Part shown: in pieces, positions 1 through 8,926 of the stretch
Position numbering within the stretch: the first letter of the stretch is position 1
Layout of the letters: each line of letters begins with the position of its first letter
Origin: Bacteroidales bacterium
Lineage (GTDB): Bacteria; Bacteroidota; Bacteroidia; Bacteroidales; UBA932
Reading direction: 5' to 3'
DNA: 35,525 nucleotides
Assembly (NCBI GenBank): GCA_017438265.1
Contig: JAFRVZ010000066.1
Span: 1-35,525 of the forward strand
Program-made: the position numbers and the translations under genes
The notes under the pieces: generated by a model
The model's database searches: none
The model's input: the letters and a program-made list of their open reading frames with translations, nothing else
Told to the model about the DNA's origin: nothing

Positions 1-609
1 CCACAGCCCGCGCCCGCTGCACCGAGCGCCCCCCCTGTCATTCCGAGCGCCTCCCCTGTCATTCCGAGCGAAGCGAAGGAATCTGCGGCCCCCGCGGCGC
101 CGCCCGCTCCCGAAGCCCCGGCGCCGCCGGAGGCGAAGCGTGCCGTCAAGGGCGCGGCCGCCCTTTCCCTCTCGTCCCTGATGGACGAGAGCGCCGCGGC
201 CCCCGCCCCCGCCGAAACCCGCCGCCACGACCAAACCCCACCCGCCGACGAAGTCCTCACCGAAAAATGGAAGGAACTCGCAGCGCAGTACGCCTCCCAG
301 CCGCGCCTGTCGAGCGCGATGCTGAAGGCGGACCTGGAGATCGCTGAGGACGACGGGATGAAGACCGTGACCTTCCGCGTGATGAACCAGGCCCAGCAGA
401 AATGGATCCAGGAAAAGCTGCTCCGCGACATGGAAGGCCGCTTCCGCAAGCTGACGGATTCGGGCCTCGTGCGCCTCGTCGTGGACGTGACGCCGGACAC
501 GGAGACCGTCGAACAGATCTACATGCCGGAGGAGAAAGCCAAGGTGCTGATCGAATCCAACAAGGAAGTCCAGGGCCTCGTCATCGACCTGGGGCTGGAC
601 GTTAAATAA
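1..609 (+). CDS. dnaX: DNA polymerase III subunit gamma/tau, C-terminal part (5' end outside window)
   Basis: The reading frame is open from the first base, so the gene begins upstream and only about 202 C-terminal residues are visible. The AAA+ clamp-loader core is not in the window. What is seen is an Ala/Pro-rich linker (codons 1 to about 80) and then a folded region with an alternating charged/hydrophobic pattern that ends in GLDVK. The order '[18 protein letters not shown]...LGLDV' resembles the tail of Bacteroidales DnaX, where an 'IYT..DKF..LAEKNP...LGLD' segment closes the protein. The identity is therefore inferred from the tail and linker, not from catalytic motifs. In the family this subunit loads the sliding clamp and tethers polymerase and helicase. 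The linker holds two in-frame copies of a dispersed repeat (33-85). The stop lies 8 bp before lptB, so the two are probably cotranscribed. Confidence 0.7.
   Translation, partial: PQPAPAAPSAPPVIPSASPVIPSEAKESAAPAAPPAPEAPAPPEAKRAVKGAAALSLSSLMDESAAAPAPAETRRHDQTPPADEVLTEKWKELAAQYASQPRLSSAMLKADLEIAEDDGMKTVTFRVMNQAQQKWIQEKLLRDMEGRFRKLTDSGLVRLVVDVTPDTETVEQIYMPEEKAKVLIESNKEVQGLVIDLGLDVK
33..85 (+). repeat. Dispersed repeat copies inside the dnaX linker
   Basis: The 17-base string starting CCCTGTCATTCCGAG occurs at 33-49 and again at 54-70, a 21-base period that preserves the frame. The second copy runs on into the full dispersed repeat with core CGAGCGAAGCGAAGG, ending near 84. It is translated as PVIPSAS and then [10 protein letters not shown]. 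The same core is found in noncoding DNA at 1571-1597, 24581-24607 and, in a variant form, 24419-24502 and 33326-33362. Confidence 0.85.
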
Positions 610-617
610 TTACGGAT

Positions 618-1502
618 ATGAAGCTGCATTGCGAGAACCTCGTCAAGAAATACGGCGTCCGGACCGTCGTCAAGGGCGTCTCGATGGAAGTGGAACAGGG
701 TGAGATCGTGGGATTCCTCGGCCCGAACGGCGCCGGCAAGACCACGAGCTTCTATATGATCACCGGCCAGATTGTCCCGAACGGCGGCCGCATCTTCCTC
801 GACGACCAGGACATCACGGAACTCCCGATGTACAAGCGTGCCCAGATGGGCATCGGCTACCTCCCCCAGGAGGCCTCCGTCTTCCGGAAAATGTCCGTCG
901 AGGACAACATCGTCTCCGTGATGGAAATGGCCGGCGTCCCGAAGGAGGAGCGCCTCCGCAAGCTCGAGCAGCTGATTTCCGAATTCAACCTCTCCAAGGT
1001 CCGCAAGAGCCTGGGGATCCAGCTCTCCGGCGGTGAGCGCCGCCGCTGCGAAATCGCCCGCGCCCTGTCGATCGACCCGAAGTTCATCCTCCTCGACGAG
1101 CCCTTCGCCGGCGTCGATCCGATCGCCGTCGAGGACATCCAGTACATCATCGCCAAGCTCAAGTACAAGAACATCGGCGTCATCATCACGGACCACAACG
1201 TCGGCGAAACCCTCGCCATCACGGACCGCGCCTACCTCCTCTACGAAGGCAGCATCCTCCAGCAGGGAACCCCGGAAGCCCTCGCCGCCGACGAGGACGT
1301 CCGCACCAAGTACCTCGGCGCCGGTTTCGTCCTGAAGCGCTCCGTCTCTTCCGAGCGCGCCCGCCTCGAATATGAGGCCTCCCTCGCCTCCCCCGCCCCG
1401 CAACCCGAGCTTGAACCCGAACCCGCTTCATCCGCGACCCAGCCGACCGCCCCGCAACCCGAGCCCGCTTCATCCGAGGCCCCCGCAGACCCCACCGCCT
1501 GA
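618..1502 (+). CDS. lptB: LPS export ABC transporter ATP-binding protein LptB
   Basis: This is the cytoplasmic ATPase that powers lipopolysaccharide extraction from the inner membrane with LptF/LptG. ABC motifs are complete: Walker [10 protein letters not shown] at residues 35-43, the Q-loop glutamine in YLPQE (84), the signature LSGGE (136-140), Walker B FILLDEP (156-162) and the H-loop histidine in TDHNV (193). The LptB-like segments [11 protein letters not shown] and [11 protein letters not shown] support LptB over a generic ABC ATPase. At 294 residues it is about 50 longer than usual. The extra C-terminal part (from about residue 245) is low-complexity Pro/Glu/Ala/Ser with an internal repeat ([12 protein letters not shown], then [11 protein letters not shown]), like the dnaX linker just upstream. 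ATG at 618 follows the dnaX stop by 8 bp, suggesting translation from the same message. LptF/G and LptC are not in the window. Confidence 0.93.
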   Translation: MKLHCENLVKKYGVRTVVKGVSMEVEQGEIVGFLGPNGAGKTTSFYMITGQIVPNGGRIFLDDQDITELPMYKRAQMGIGYLPQEASVFRKMSVEDNIVSVMEMAGVPKEERLRKLEQLISEFNLSKVRKSLGIQLSGGERRRCEIARALSIDPKFILLDEPFAGVDPIAVEDIQYIIAKLKYKNIGVIITDHNVGETLAITDRAYLLYEGSILQQGTPEALAADEDVRTKYLGAGFVLKRSVSSERARLEYEASLASPAPQPELEPEPASSATQPTAPQPEPASSEAPADPTA

Positions 1503-1570
1503 CCCCCGGCGGTCTATACTCCCCCTGACGCTCCCCCGTACCTTTTTCCAGAACGAGGGGGCGCATCACT

Positions 1571-1597
1571 TGTCATCCCGAGCGAAGCGAGTGATGG
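1571..1597 (+). repeat. Dispersed short repeat, noncoding copy
   Basis: TGTCATCCCGAGCGAAGCGA is followed by GTGATGG. With the preceding ATCACT (1565-1570) the element can fold on a 6-bp ATCACT/AGTGAT stem. It shares the GAGCGAAGCGA core with the copy in dnaX and lies 68 bp past the lptB stop, where it could contribute to transcription termination. Confidence 0.75.
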
Positions 1598-1646
1598 CAC
1601 CGCAGGTGGCAAAACCTCCTCCCAACCGATATCCGTCATTTTTAGT

Positions 1647-1752
1647 GTGATTTGTAACTAATTTAATACCAGCAAGTTAAACAAACCAACACTTCAAAAA
1701 TCGGGCGTGTTCCTTTACGTAACCCCCATTACGCCAATACGTTACAAATCAC
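1647..1752. repeat. A/T-rich island bounded by a perfect 12-bp inverted repeat
   Basis: GTGATTTGTAAC at 1647-1658 is the exact reverse complement of GTTACAAATCAC at 1741-1752. The enclosed 82 bases are far richer in A/T than the surroundings and contain further GTTA/GTAAC-type words near 1675-1740. No coding frame is convincing. The function is unknown; a protein-binding or recombination site is possible but nothing in the sequence settles it. Confidence 0.6.
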
Positions 1753-1875
1753 GCTTAAATCCATCCCCTCCGCCTTCTTTTCTTCTCCTCCTTATCCTCA
1801 TTCTCATCATCCTTGCCCTCCGCCAGCCCTTTGCCTCCATCGGCTTCACCTCCACGCCAGCCCTCGCCGGGCCTT

Positions 1876-2037
1876 CGGCGTTGATGAAATTCGCTTGGAC
1901 GTCGCATCAGCCTCCCACGGCCCTCCAACGCCTATTGCCCATCCAAGCGCGGCCTTTTCGCCGCGCTTGGACACGCACCCCCTCTTCCAGCGCCCTCCGG
2001 GGCCCATCTCCCTTCCAAGCGAATTTCATCAACGCCG
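1876..2037. repeat. 162-bp nested palindrome: 24-bp outer arms and a central hairpin
   Basis: The outer arms at 1876-1899 and 2014-2037 are perfect 24-bp reverse complements (the left arm begins CGGCGTTGATGAAATTCG). Exactly at the midpoint (1956.5) lies an 11-bp hairpin: TCCAAGCGCGG at 1942-1952 and CCGCGCTTGGA at 1961-1971, with an 8-base loop. The two 42-base stretches between outer and inner arms are not complementary. A 20/24 match to the left arm occurs alone at 21397-21420, so the arm is repeated in this genome. Confidence 0.85.
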
Positions 2038-2106
2038 CCACCCTGCACTTTCCGCCTCTCGCCCTGCACCAGCGCCCCTCCGCGTACCCCAGCGCAGCCC
2101 TGCCGT

Positions 2107-2170
2107 TACGCATTTGCATCCCGACCCCCGCTAGAGCGCGCTGCAGAGCCTCCGCCCCTGCAAATGCGTA
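2107..2170. repeat. 64-bp unit bounded by a perfect 12-bp inverted repeat
   Basis: TACGCATTTGCA (2107-2118) and TGCAAATGCGTA (2159-2170) are perfect reverse complements separated by 40 bases. The right end continues into GTAGCCGCCGGGG and a G-rich stretch. This loosely recalls the one-sided G-rich flank of the 112-bp elements elsewhere in the window, but the end sequence matches theirs only weakly. Confidence 0.6.
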
Positions 2171-2235
2171 GTAGCCGCCGGGGTCCAGACGAAAAGAACG
2201 GGCGGCGGAGCAGGCGGAGGGCAGAGAGGAGAGAA

Positions 2236-2264
2236 GGGCGGGCGGGGCGAGGTGGGGCGGGGGG
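2236..2264 (+). other. G-run tract with quadruplex potential
   Basis: Consecutive runs GGG, GGG, GGGG, GGGG and GGGGGG are separated by loops of 1-6 bases, meeting the usual four-run pattern for an intramolecular G-quadruplex on the plus strand. It lies just upstream (on the plus strand) of the hairpin at 2270-2325. Confidence 0.55.
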
Positions 2265-2269
2265 AGCGG

Positions 2270-2325
2270 AAAAGCAGTTTTTCTGAGGCGGCGTTTTTTT
2301 CGACGATCTCAGGAAAACTGCTTTT
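2270..2325 (-). terminator. Large hairpin, likely terminator of the minus-strand operon
   Basis: The 18-base arms at 2270-2287 and 2308-2325 pair at all but one position (position 2282 against 2313, a U-G wobble if transcribed from plus). On the minus strand the hairpin lies 48 bp beyond the stop of the last operon gene (2373), and its descending arm ends in GCTTTT. It shares a plan and sequence (CAGAAA, TTTTCCTGAGAT, central A-run) with the hairpin at 24511-24575. Confidence 0.65.
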
Positions 2326-2372
2326 TCTGCGTATCAAGATGCCCGAACAGGTCAGGCATGACGGGAGGAGGG

Positions 2373-2993
2373 TCAGCGGATAAAGTGGAGGGGCGACCAG
2401 GGTTCGTCGCCGCGGCCGGGGGCGGGAGCGCCGCCGGTGGATTTCAGGAGCCAGGCCATGTTGTTGGCAAGGGCGCGGAGGGTCTGGAGACCTTCCGTGT
2501 CGAGGGCGGCCTGGCCGGGCTCGCGGCCGTAGATGATGTTCCAGTACTGGGAAGACACGACGGGCATGTTCAGCAGGTGGAAGGGCATGTTCAGGGTCTC
2601 GAAGCTGGCGGTCGCGCCGCCGCGGCGGCAGACGGCCACGGCTGCGGCGGGCTTGCCGGCAATCGCGCCGCCGGCCGAATAGAACGCGCGCTGGAGGACG
2701 GCGAGCAGGGCGCCGTTGGGCTGGCCGTAATAGACGGGAGACCCGACGACCAGGGCGTCGGCGCCGGCGAACTTTTCGCTGATGCGGTTGCAGACGTCGT
2801 CGTCGAAGGCGCAGCGGCCGTCGGCCCTGGACTTGCAGGTCCCGCAGACGATACAGCCCCGCACGGGCTTGTTGCCGATCCAGACAGTTTCGCTGTCGAT
2901 GCCGTTTTTCTGCAGCTGTGCCGCCACCTCGCCGAGCGCGACGGCGGTATTGCCCTGCTGCCGGGGGCTTCCGTTGATCAGGAGTACTTTCAT
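2373..2993 (-). CDS. Flavodoxin-like NAD(P)H-dependent oxidoreductase, possibly an iron-sulfur flavoprotein
   Basis: This is a 206-residue cytoplasmic flavodoxin-fold protein. The N-terminal MKVLLINGSPRQQGNT is the FMN phosphate-binding loop typical of NADPH-dependent FMN reductases, and VVGSPVYYGQPNG is the second flavin loop. Between them are C47, C50, C53 and C61 in a CX2CX2CX7C pattern, which resembles the compact [4Fe-4S] motif of archaeal and bacterial iron-sulfur flavoproteins (Isf). Many annotated relatives carry a similar Cys cluster without proof of a cluster. The substrate cannot be read from the sequence. It is the last gene of the long minus-strand unit: its ATG is 13 bp after the preceding stop, and a terminator-like hairpin follows. 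Confidence 0.8.
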   Translation of the reverse strand: MKVLLINGSPRQQGNTAVALGEVAAQLQKNGIDSETVWIGNKPVRGCIVCGTCKSRADGRCAFDDDVCNRISEKFAGADALVVGSPVYYGQPNGALLAVLQRAFYSAGGAIAGKPAAAVAVCRRGGATASFETLNMPFHLLNMPVVSSQYWNIIYGREPGQAALDTEGLQTLRALANNMAWLLKSTGGAPAPGRGDEPWSPLHFIR

Positions 2994-3006
2994 GTCCGTA
3001 AGGGTG

Positions 3007-4119
3007 CTAGGCGAAGGAGAGGATCGACTCGATGGCTTCCTTGGCGCTGTCGGTGATGGAAAGGAGGAGGTTCTTGTAGTAGCCCTGCTCCACGAAGGAC
3101 TGCAGGAGCGGATAGACCGGGACCTCGCGGGTGTAGAAATCCTTGCCGACGAAAACCATCGGACTGGCGACGCCGCAGGTCAGGTAGTGGTTCTGGGCCG
3201 CATCCTGGAAGACTTCCTGGAGGGTGCCGGCGGAGCCGGGGAAGAAGATGATGCCGCCCTGGGCGATCGAGAGGATGCTGTCCTCGCGGATGCTGTTCTC
3301 GAAAAACTTGGCGATGTGGGTCGCGAACGGCGTCGCCGGCTCGTGGCCGTAGAGCCAGGTCGGGATGCCGAGGCTGCGGAAACGGGTCTGGGAGTACTTC
3401 TTCCGGACATGGAAGGCGGTCGAGAGCCAGCCCGGGTCCTGGTAGGACGGGGCGGAGGCGAGCATCGCGATCGCGTCCTCCGTCTCCTCCTTGGTGCGGC
3501 CGGCCATCCAGGCGCCGAGATGGGTCGCCTCCATCGCACCGGGTCCGCCGCCCGAAACCATCAGCTTGCCCTTCTCGGTCAGGACCTTGCTCGTCATCAC
3601 CACCTGCCGGTAGCGCTCGTCGGTCCGCTTCAGGAAATGGCCGCCCATGATGCCGACCACGTCGTGGGCGTTGTAGCGGGACAGGAAATCCTGGAGCGCA
3701 TCGCTCATGGAGTGGTCGTGGAGGGAGCGGGCAATCGTGACGCGCAGGTCTGCGCTCTTCTTGCCCCGCTCGAGGTAATCGGCATACACCCGCGAGTCGA
3801 AACAGCTGCTGAAGGTCTCCGGCCGCGCCGGGTCGAAGCCGTCGTAGAGGCTCTCCGCGTGATAGAGCGAATTGTTGAAGACGTGGTAGATCATGCCCAT
3901 CCGCGGCAGGATCAGGTTCGCGCCGAGGCGCTCCTCCATCCCGGGGATGAGCTCGCAGCCCATGAACACGCAGTCCACGAAATTCACCTGTTCCGCGTAT
4001 TCCGGAATCTGGTTGAAGTCGATGTACTGGAAGGCATAGTGGACCACCAGCTTGGTCCCGACCGACGGCGAGGGCAGGTCCTCGATCCGGCTGACGTCGA
4101 TGTAGGGGTAATGTTTCAT
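3007..4119 (-). CDS. LOG-family (lysine decarboxylase-like fold) nucleotide-binding protein
   Basis: This 370-residue protein has the two signatures of the LOG/MoCo-carrier-like Rossmann family: GGGPGAMEA at residues 190-198 and PGSAGTLQE at 294-302 (usual form PGGxGTxxE). Small LOG proteins (about 190 residues) release cytokinin-type bases from nucleoside monophosphates. This one belongs to a larger form with about 180 extra N-terminal residues, for which I know no proven reaction. The annotated start is the ATG at 4119, because it overlaps the HAD stop codon as ATGA; the frame stays open further upstream, but that part lies over the HAD gene in another frame and has no family-like sequence. 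The PGG-to-PGS change in the second motif is a minor deviation. Confidence 0.85.
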   Translation of the reverse strand: MKHYPYIDVSRIEDLPSPSVGTKLVVHYAFQYIDFNQIPEYAEQVNFVDCVFMGCELIPGMEERLGANLILPRMGMIYHVFNNSLYHAESLYDGFDPARPETFSSCFDSRVYADYLERGKKSADLRVTIARSLHDHSMSDALQDFLSRYNAHDVVGIMGGHFLKRTDERYRQVVMTSKVLTEKGKLMVSGGGPGAMEATHLGAWMAGRTKEETEDAIAMLASAPSYQDPGWLSTAFHVRKKYSQTRFRSLGIPTWLYGHEPATPFATHIAKFFENSIREDSILSIAQGGIIFFPGSAGTLQEVFQDAAQNHYLTCGVASPMVFVGKDFYTREVPVYPLLQSFVEQGYYKNLLLSITDSAKEAIESILSFA

Positions 4120-4736
4120 TTTTCCGTTGCGATTTTGACACCCAGGCCGGCGAGCGTGCGGCGGACCTGCGCGGGATTCTCGAAGAGGATCGCGCGGATG
4201 CCGACCGCTTCCGCACCGGCCACGTTCTTCGGGACGTCGTCGATGAAGACGCATTCCTCCCGGTCCAGCCAGTAGCGGCCCAGCAGGCACTCGTAGATCT
4301 CCGGCTCCGGCTTCAGCAGCTTCTCTTCCGCCGACACGACCATCCCGTCCAGCACCTGGAAGATCCGCTTCCCGCGGACCAGGCGGAAAGTTTCGTTGTT
4401 CCAGTTCGTCAGGCCGTAAATCCCGTATCCGGCGGCCTTCAGTTCCAGTTCCAGTTCGTACATCCCGGGCGTCTCCTCCCCGATCATCTCGATCCAGCGG
4501 TCGAAGTACATCCGGATTTCCTTCTCCCATTCCGGGAACTGCGCAACCTTCTCCTCGGTCCCGACATCGGTCGGTTTTCCCTTGTCCATCTCGTCGTTCC
4601 ACGCGCGGTTGCAGATGTGCTCCAGGAACCAGTCGCATTTCGCCTCATCCCGGAAATACGGCGTGTAGAGGCGTTTCGGGTTCCAGTCCAGGAGGACGGT
4701 CCCGAAATCGAATATCACGTTTCTGACCGCTTTCAT
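4116..4736 (-). CDS. HAD-superfamily phosphatase (YihX-like, subfamily IA)
   Basis: This is a 206-residue haloacid-dehalogenase-fold hydrolase. The nucleophile is D10 in VIFDFGTVLLDW, motif II is LTN (T110), motif III is LKPEPEIY (K142) and motif IV is FIDDVPKN (D166/D167). Motif I reads DxG rather than the DxD of most HAD phosphatases, so the usual general-acid aspartate is replaced by glycine. YihX-type sugar phosphatases and haloacid dehalogenases also lack that aspartate, and the cap region (about residues 18-90) suits a C1-cap member. The substrate is probably a small phosphate ester, not determinable here. It begins 1 bp after the metG stop and its TGA overlaps the next ATG, so translational coupling within the operon is likely. 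Confidence 0.87.
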   Translation of the reverse strand: MKAVRNVIFDFGTVLLDWNPKRLYTPYFRDEAKCDWFLEHICNRAWNDEMDKGKPTDVGTEEKVAQFPEWEKEIRMYFDRWIEMIGEETPGMYELELELKAAGYGIYGLTNWNNETFRLVRGKRIFQVLDGMVVSAEEKLLKPEPEIYECLLGRYWLDREECVFIDDVPKNVAGAEAVGIRAILFENPAQVRRTLAGLGVKIATEK

Positions 4737-4737
4737 G

Positions 4738-6921
4738 TCAACCGATTTCGGAGCCGTTCATCAGGACTTCGGCGGGGGTGATGAAACGCATCGTGCCGTC
4801 GGGCTGCTTGGCCATCAGGATCATGCCCTTGGACTCGATGCCGCGGATCTTGCGGGGCTTCAGGTTCGCGAGGATGCAGATCTGCTTGCCGAGCATATCC
4901 TCGGGGCTGTAGTACGCGGCGATGCCGGAGACGATGGTACGCGTGTCGATGCCGGTGTCGATCGTGAGCTTGAGGAGCTTGTCGGTCTGGGGGACCTTCT
5001 CGGCGGCGAGGACCGTCGCGGTGCGGATGTCCATCTTCTCGAAGTCCTCGAAGGTCACTTCGTCCTTCTGCGGGGCGACGCGGCGGGCGGCCTCGGCGGC
5101 CGCGGCGGCTTCCCGCTCCGCGCGGATGGCGGCGAGGCGGTCGAGCTGGACCTGGATCACGTCGTCCTCGATCTTGGCGAAGAGCAGCTCCGCGGCGCCG
5201 ATCCCGTGGCCTTCCGGCAGCAGTTCCTCTGCGCCCAGCTTCTCCCAGTCGAGGCAGACGGCCCCGTCCGGCGGGCAGCAGCGGAGGCCGGCGGCGTGGG
5301 TATGGAGCGCGGCGCCTTCGCCGTCACGGTAGGTATTGACGCTGACCTGCTCGCCTGCGCGGTGGTCCGTGCCGGCCTCGAGGCAGACGCCCAGCATCCG
5401 GCGGAGGCGCTCCGCGGCGAACGGGGTGAAGGGCTCGAAGGCCAGGGCCAGGTCGGCGCAGATCTGGAGGCTGACATTGAGGATCGTGGCGCAGCGGGCC
5501 ATGTCGGTCTTGGCGACCTTCCAGGGCTCGGTGTCGGAAATGTACTTGTTGCCGACGCGGGCGATGCCCATCGCGTCCTTGAGGGCCTCGCGGAACTTGT
5601 AGTGGGCGATGTTGTCCTCCAGGGAGCGACGGAGCTCCGGAATCTGGGCGAGGGCGTCGCGATCCTCCGGCAGGAGCGTTCCGCGCGCGGGGACCTTGCC
5701 CTCGAAGTACTTGTGGGTCAGGACGACGGCGCGGTTTACGAAATTGCCGAAGACGGCGACGAGCTCGCTGTTGTTGCGCTGCTGGAAGTCCTTCCAGCTG
5801 AAGTCGTTGTCGGAGGTCTGGGGAGCGTTGGCCGTCAGGACGTAGCGGAGGACATCCTCCTTGCCCGGGAAGTCCTGGAGGTACTCGTGGGCCCAGACGG
5901 CCCAGCCGCGGGAGGTCGAGATCTTGTCGCCCTCCAGGTTCAGGAACTCGTTGGCGGGGACGTTCTCCGGGAGGATGAACCCGCCGTGGGCCTTCAGCAT
6001 CGCGGGGAAGACGATGCAGTGGAAGACGATGTTGTCCTTGCCGATGAAGTGGACGAGCTTCGTGTCTTCGCTCTTCCACCACTGCTCCCAGGATTCGGGC
6101 AGGAGCTCGATCGAATTCGAGATGTAGCCGATCGGGGCGTCGAACCAGACGTAGAGGACTTTCCCTTCGGCGCCTTCGACCGGGACGGGCACGCCCCAAT
6201 CCAGGTCGCGGCTGACCGCGCGGGGCTGGAGGCCGCCGTCGATCCAGCTCTTGCACTGGCCGTAGACATTGGTCTTCCACTCCTTGTGGCCGTCCAGGAT
6301 CCACTGGGAGAGCCAGGATTCGTATTCGTTCAGCGGCAGGTACCAGTGGGTCGTCTCCTTCTTGACGGGGGCGGCGCCGCTCAGCTTGGAGCGGGGGTTG
6401 ATGAGTTCCTCGGGGCTGAGGGTGCTGCCGCACTTCTCACACTGGTCTCCGTAGGCGCCTTCGTTGCCGCAGCGGGGGCAGGTGCCGACGATGTAGCGGT
6501 CGGCGAGGAAGGTCTGCGCCTCGGGGTCATAGTACTGCTCCGAAGTGCGGGTGATGAACTTGCCCTCGTCGTAGAGCTTGCGGAAGAACGCCGCGGCGTT
6601 CGCGCGGTGGACGTCGGAACTCGTGCGGCCGTAGATGTCGAAATTGATGCCGAGGCCCGAGAAGGAATCCTTGATGATCTTGTGGTACTTGTCGACGACG
6701 TCCTGCGGGGAAATGCCCTGCTGGCGGGCCTTGATGGTGATCGGGACTCCGTGTTCGTCGGAGCCGCAGATGTACAGGACATCCTCGCCGCGCATGCGGA
6801 GGTAGCGGACATAGATGTCCGCGGGGACATACACGCCTGCGAGGTGACCGATGTGCACCGGTCCGTTGGCGTACGGAAGGGCGCAGGTCACGAGGGTCCT
6901 CTTGAATGCTTTCTTCTCCAT
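4738..6921 (-). CDS. metG: Methionyl-tRNA synthetase with C-terminal tRNA-binding domain
   Basis: This 727-residue class I aminoacyl-tRNA synthetase charges tRNA-Met. The HIGH motif is at residues 23-26 within [14 protein letters not shown]. The KMSKS-type loop is KISTS (333-337). A CP1 knuckle with C148, C151, C161 and C164 should bind zinc. The last ~105 residues, starting at [16 protein letters not shown] and continuing with the [17 protein letters not shown] segment, form the EMAPII/Trbp111-like OB-fold that improves tRNA binding and dimerises the enzyme. This long form is usual in Bacteroidota. It sits 11 bp after dnaG and 1 bp before the HAD gene on the same strand. The KISTS variant of KMSKS is common in MetRS and does not suggest loss of function. 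Confidence 0.97.
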   Translation of the reverse strand: MEKKAFKRTLVTCALPYANGPVHIGHLAGVYVPADIYVRYLRMRGEDVLYICGSDEHGVPITIKARQQGISPQDVVDKYHKIIKDSFSGLGINFDIYGRTSSDVHRANAAAFFRKLYDEGKFITRTSEQYYDPEAQTFLADRYIVGTCPRCGNEGAYGDQCEKCGSTLSPEELINPRSKLSGAAPVKKETTHWYLPLNEYESWLSQWILDGHKEWKTNVYGQCKSWIDGGLQPRAVSRDLDWGVPVPVEGAEGKVLYVWFDAPIGYISNSIELLPESWEQWWKSEDTKLVHFIGKDNIVFHCIVFPAMLKAHGGFILPENVPANEFLNLEGDKISTSRGWAVWAHEYLQDFPGKEDVLRYVLTANAPQTSDNDFSWKDFQQRNNSELVAVFGNFVNRAVVLTHKYFEGKVPARGTLLPEDRDALAQIPELRRSLEDNIAHYKFREALKDAMGIARVGNKYISDTEPWKVAKTDMARCATILNVSLQICADLALAFEPFTPFAAERLRRMLGVCLEAGTDHRAGEQVSVNTYRDGEGAALHTHAAGLRCCPPDGAVCLDWEKLGAEELLPEGHGIGAAELLFAKIEDDVIQVQLDRLAAIRAEREAAAAAEAARRVAPQKDEVTFEDFEKMDIRTATVLAAEKVPQTDKLLKLTIDTGIDTRTIVSGIAAYYSPEDMLGKQICILANLKPRKIRGIESKGMILMAKQPDGTMRFITPAEVLMNGSEIG

Positions 6922-6932
6922 ATCTCTTGGGT

Positions 6933-8926
6933 TTACTTGTTTCGTTCTCTGTCTCTGCCCAGCCGGACGCGGACGCTGCGCTGGGCGCTCTGGAGCCGCA
7001 CGATGGCGGCCATGATCTTCGCCTCCTCTTCCGGGGACGCCTCCTTGAGGGAACCGCGCAGGAGCAGCAGGCGGTCCTCGATCTTGCGTTCGGCGTAGGA
7101 GAGGATGGCTTTGGGAACATACTGCACGAGCCAGGACGAGGTCGTCGTCAGGGCGCGGGCGAAGTTCTCCACGGTCAGTTCATATTTCTCGATGGCGAGG
7201 CGGGCCGCCAGCGCGGCGGTCCGGCGGTCGCCGCCGTTCAGCAGGTCCCGGATGATGTCTTCCTGGCTCAGGCCCCTGTCGTACAGGGCGAAATAGGCAT
7301 CGTAGGCATCCCGGTAGATGCTGTTGTAAAACTGCGACCCGTCGGCGTCGAGCGAGGCGCGGATAAACTCCGCAACCGTCGGCTTCTCCGCCTCGGAGCC
7401 GGAATAGAATTCGGAGTCCGTGTCGAAATCCAGGATATCCCGGCCGTGGGTCAGGATGAACCAGAGGAGCTCGCGCTCGGCCTGGCCGACGGTCTTGTTC
7501 TCCTCCTGGCTCTCCCCCGCTTCCTCGGGGCGGTTCCGGACATAATACGGCTCGTCCTCCGGGAGCGGCGGGAGGTCGGCGGCCTGCCGGCGGCGGGCCC
7601 GCTCCTCCTCCTGGCGCTGCGCCGCGCGCAGCTTCTCCCGCGTCGCGGAAATCCGCTGGAAGAGGATCTTCGGATCCATCGCGAACTTCGCCGCGGCGGC
7701 CTCGACGTAGACGGAGCGCTTCACGGCGTCCGGAATCCGGGCGACCGTGTCGGCGACGCCGTTGATCAGGTTCGCGCGGCGGACCGGGTCGCGCAGCGCA
7801 CCCGGATCCGTCCGGTCGGCCATATAGTCGATGAAGTCCTGCTCGGCGGACGCGATGAAGGAGCGGACCTCCTCCAGGGTATGCTTGCGGCAGAACGAGT
7901 CCGGATCATCCCCGTCCGGGAAGAGGACCAGCTTCACGTTCAGGCCTTCGCCGAGGAGCAGGTCGATGGCGCGGAGGGCGGCGTGGATGCCGGCGGAGTC
8001 CCCGTCGTACATCACCGTCACGTTCTCCGTGAACTTGCGTATCATCCGGACCTGTTCGACGGTCAGGGACGTTCCGCAGGAGGCGACGACGTTCCGGATG
8101 CCGAGCTGGTGCATCGTGACGACGTCCACGTTGCCTTCCAGCAGGTAGCAGCAGCCGGCCTTGGCGATTTCCGACTTCGCCAGCCAGATGCCGTAGAGGT
8201 TGCGGCTCTTGACGTAGATTTCCGTCTCCGGGGAATTGACGTACTTCGCGACGGCGTCGTCGGAGCGGAGGGTCCGCCCGCTGAAGGCGATCACGCGGCC
8301 GCTCAGGGAGTGGATCGGGAACATCACCCGCTCGTGAAAGCGGTCGGCCAGGCTGCCGTCGTCGTAGCGGATGCAGAGGCCGCTGTCCACGAGGTATTCC
8401 TCCTTGTAGCCGGCGGCGAGGGCGGCCTTCGTCAGCGCATGGCGGTCCGAGGGCGCCCAGCCGAGACCGAACTCGGCGAGGGTCCCGTCCTCGAGCCCGC
8501 GCCGGCGGTAGTACGCCCGTGCGAGGGAGCGGCCCTCCGGCGTGTCGAGGTTCTCCACGAAGAATTTCTGGGCGAACTCAGAGACCAGCAGGAGGCTCTC
8601 GCTGCGCTGGCGCGCGGCGATCTCCTCGGCGGTCTCCTCCTTCTCGACGATTTCGATGTGGTATTTCCGGGCCAGGTACCGCAGGGCCTCGACATAGGAG
8701 ACGTGCTCGTGCTCCATCACGAAACTGACCGCCGAACCCGCCTTGCCGCAGCCGAAACACTTGAAGATGCCTTTCGACGGCGATACATAGAAGGACGGGG
8801 TCTTCTCGTTGTGGAACGGGCAGCAGGCGACGAAATTCGCCCCGCGGCGCTTCAGGCTGACGAAGTCGGAGACGACGTCTTCGATGCGCGCGGTATCCAG
8901 GATGAGGTCGACGGTCTGCTGGGGGA

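Larger units (their letters stand above)
1503..2372. other. 870-bp noncoding region between lptB and the minus-strand operon
   Basis: Both flanking genes point into this gap. I see no credible gene: the open frames here have skewed Pro/Arg/Ser-rich compositions and match no family I recognise. It holds a dispersed repeat (1571-1597), an A/T-rich island framed by a 12-bp inverted repeat (1647-1752), a 162-bp nested palindrome (1876-2037), a 64-bp inverted-repeat unit (2107-2170), a G-run tract (2236-2264) and a terminator-like hairpin (2270-2325). Each is listed separately. Confidence 0.7.

Noticed and set aside
1707..2171. Small plus-strand open frames between lptB and the flavodoxin gene
   Set aside because: The frames run through inverted repeats, have Pro/Ser/Arg-skewed composition and no recognisable domain or start context.
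4120..4638. Long N-terminal extension of the LOG-family protein
   Set aside because: The in-frame extension overlaps the HAD gene in another frame and is Arg/Gly-rich; the ATG at 4119 overlaps the HAD stop as ATGA, a normal operon junction.
4116..4736. HAD protein as phosphoserine phosphatase (SerB)
   Set aside because: Motif I is DFG, not the DxD of SerB, and the size and cap fit YihX-type phosphatases.
4735..7098. Long plus-strand open frame antisense to metG
   Set aside because: Its translation is Val/Gly/Asp-rich with no family motifs and mirrors the codon bias of the GC-rich metG gene; the minus-strand MetRS is unmistakable. The same reasoning disposes of the long frames opposite dnaG, recQ, serA/serC, the acyl-CoA synthetase and uvrA.
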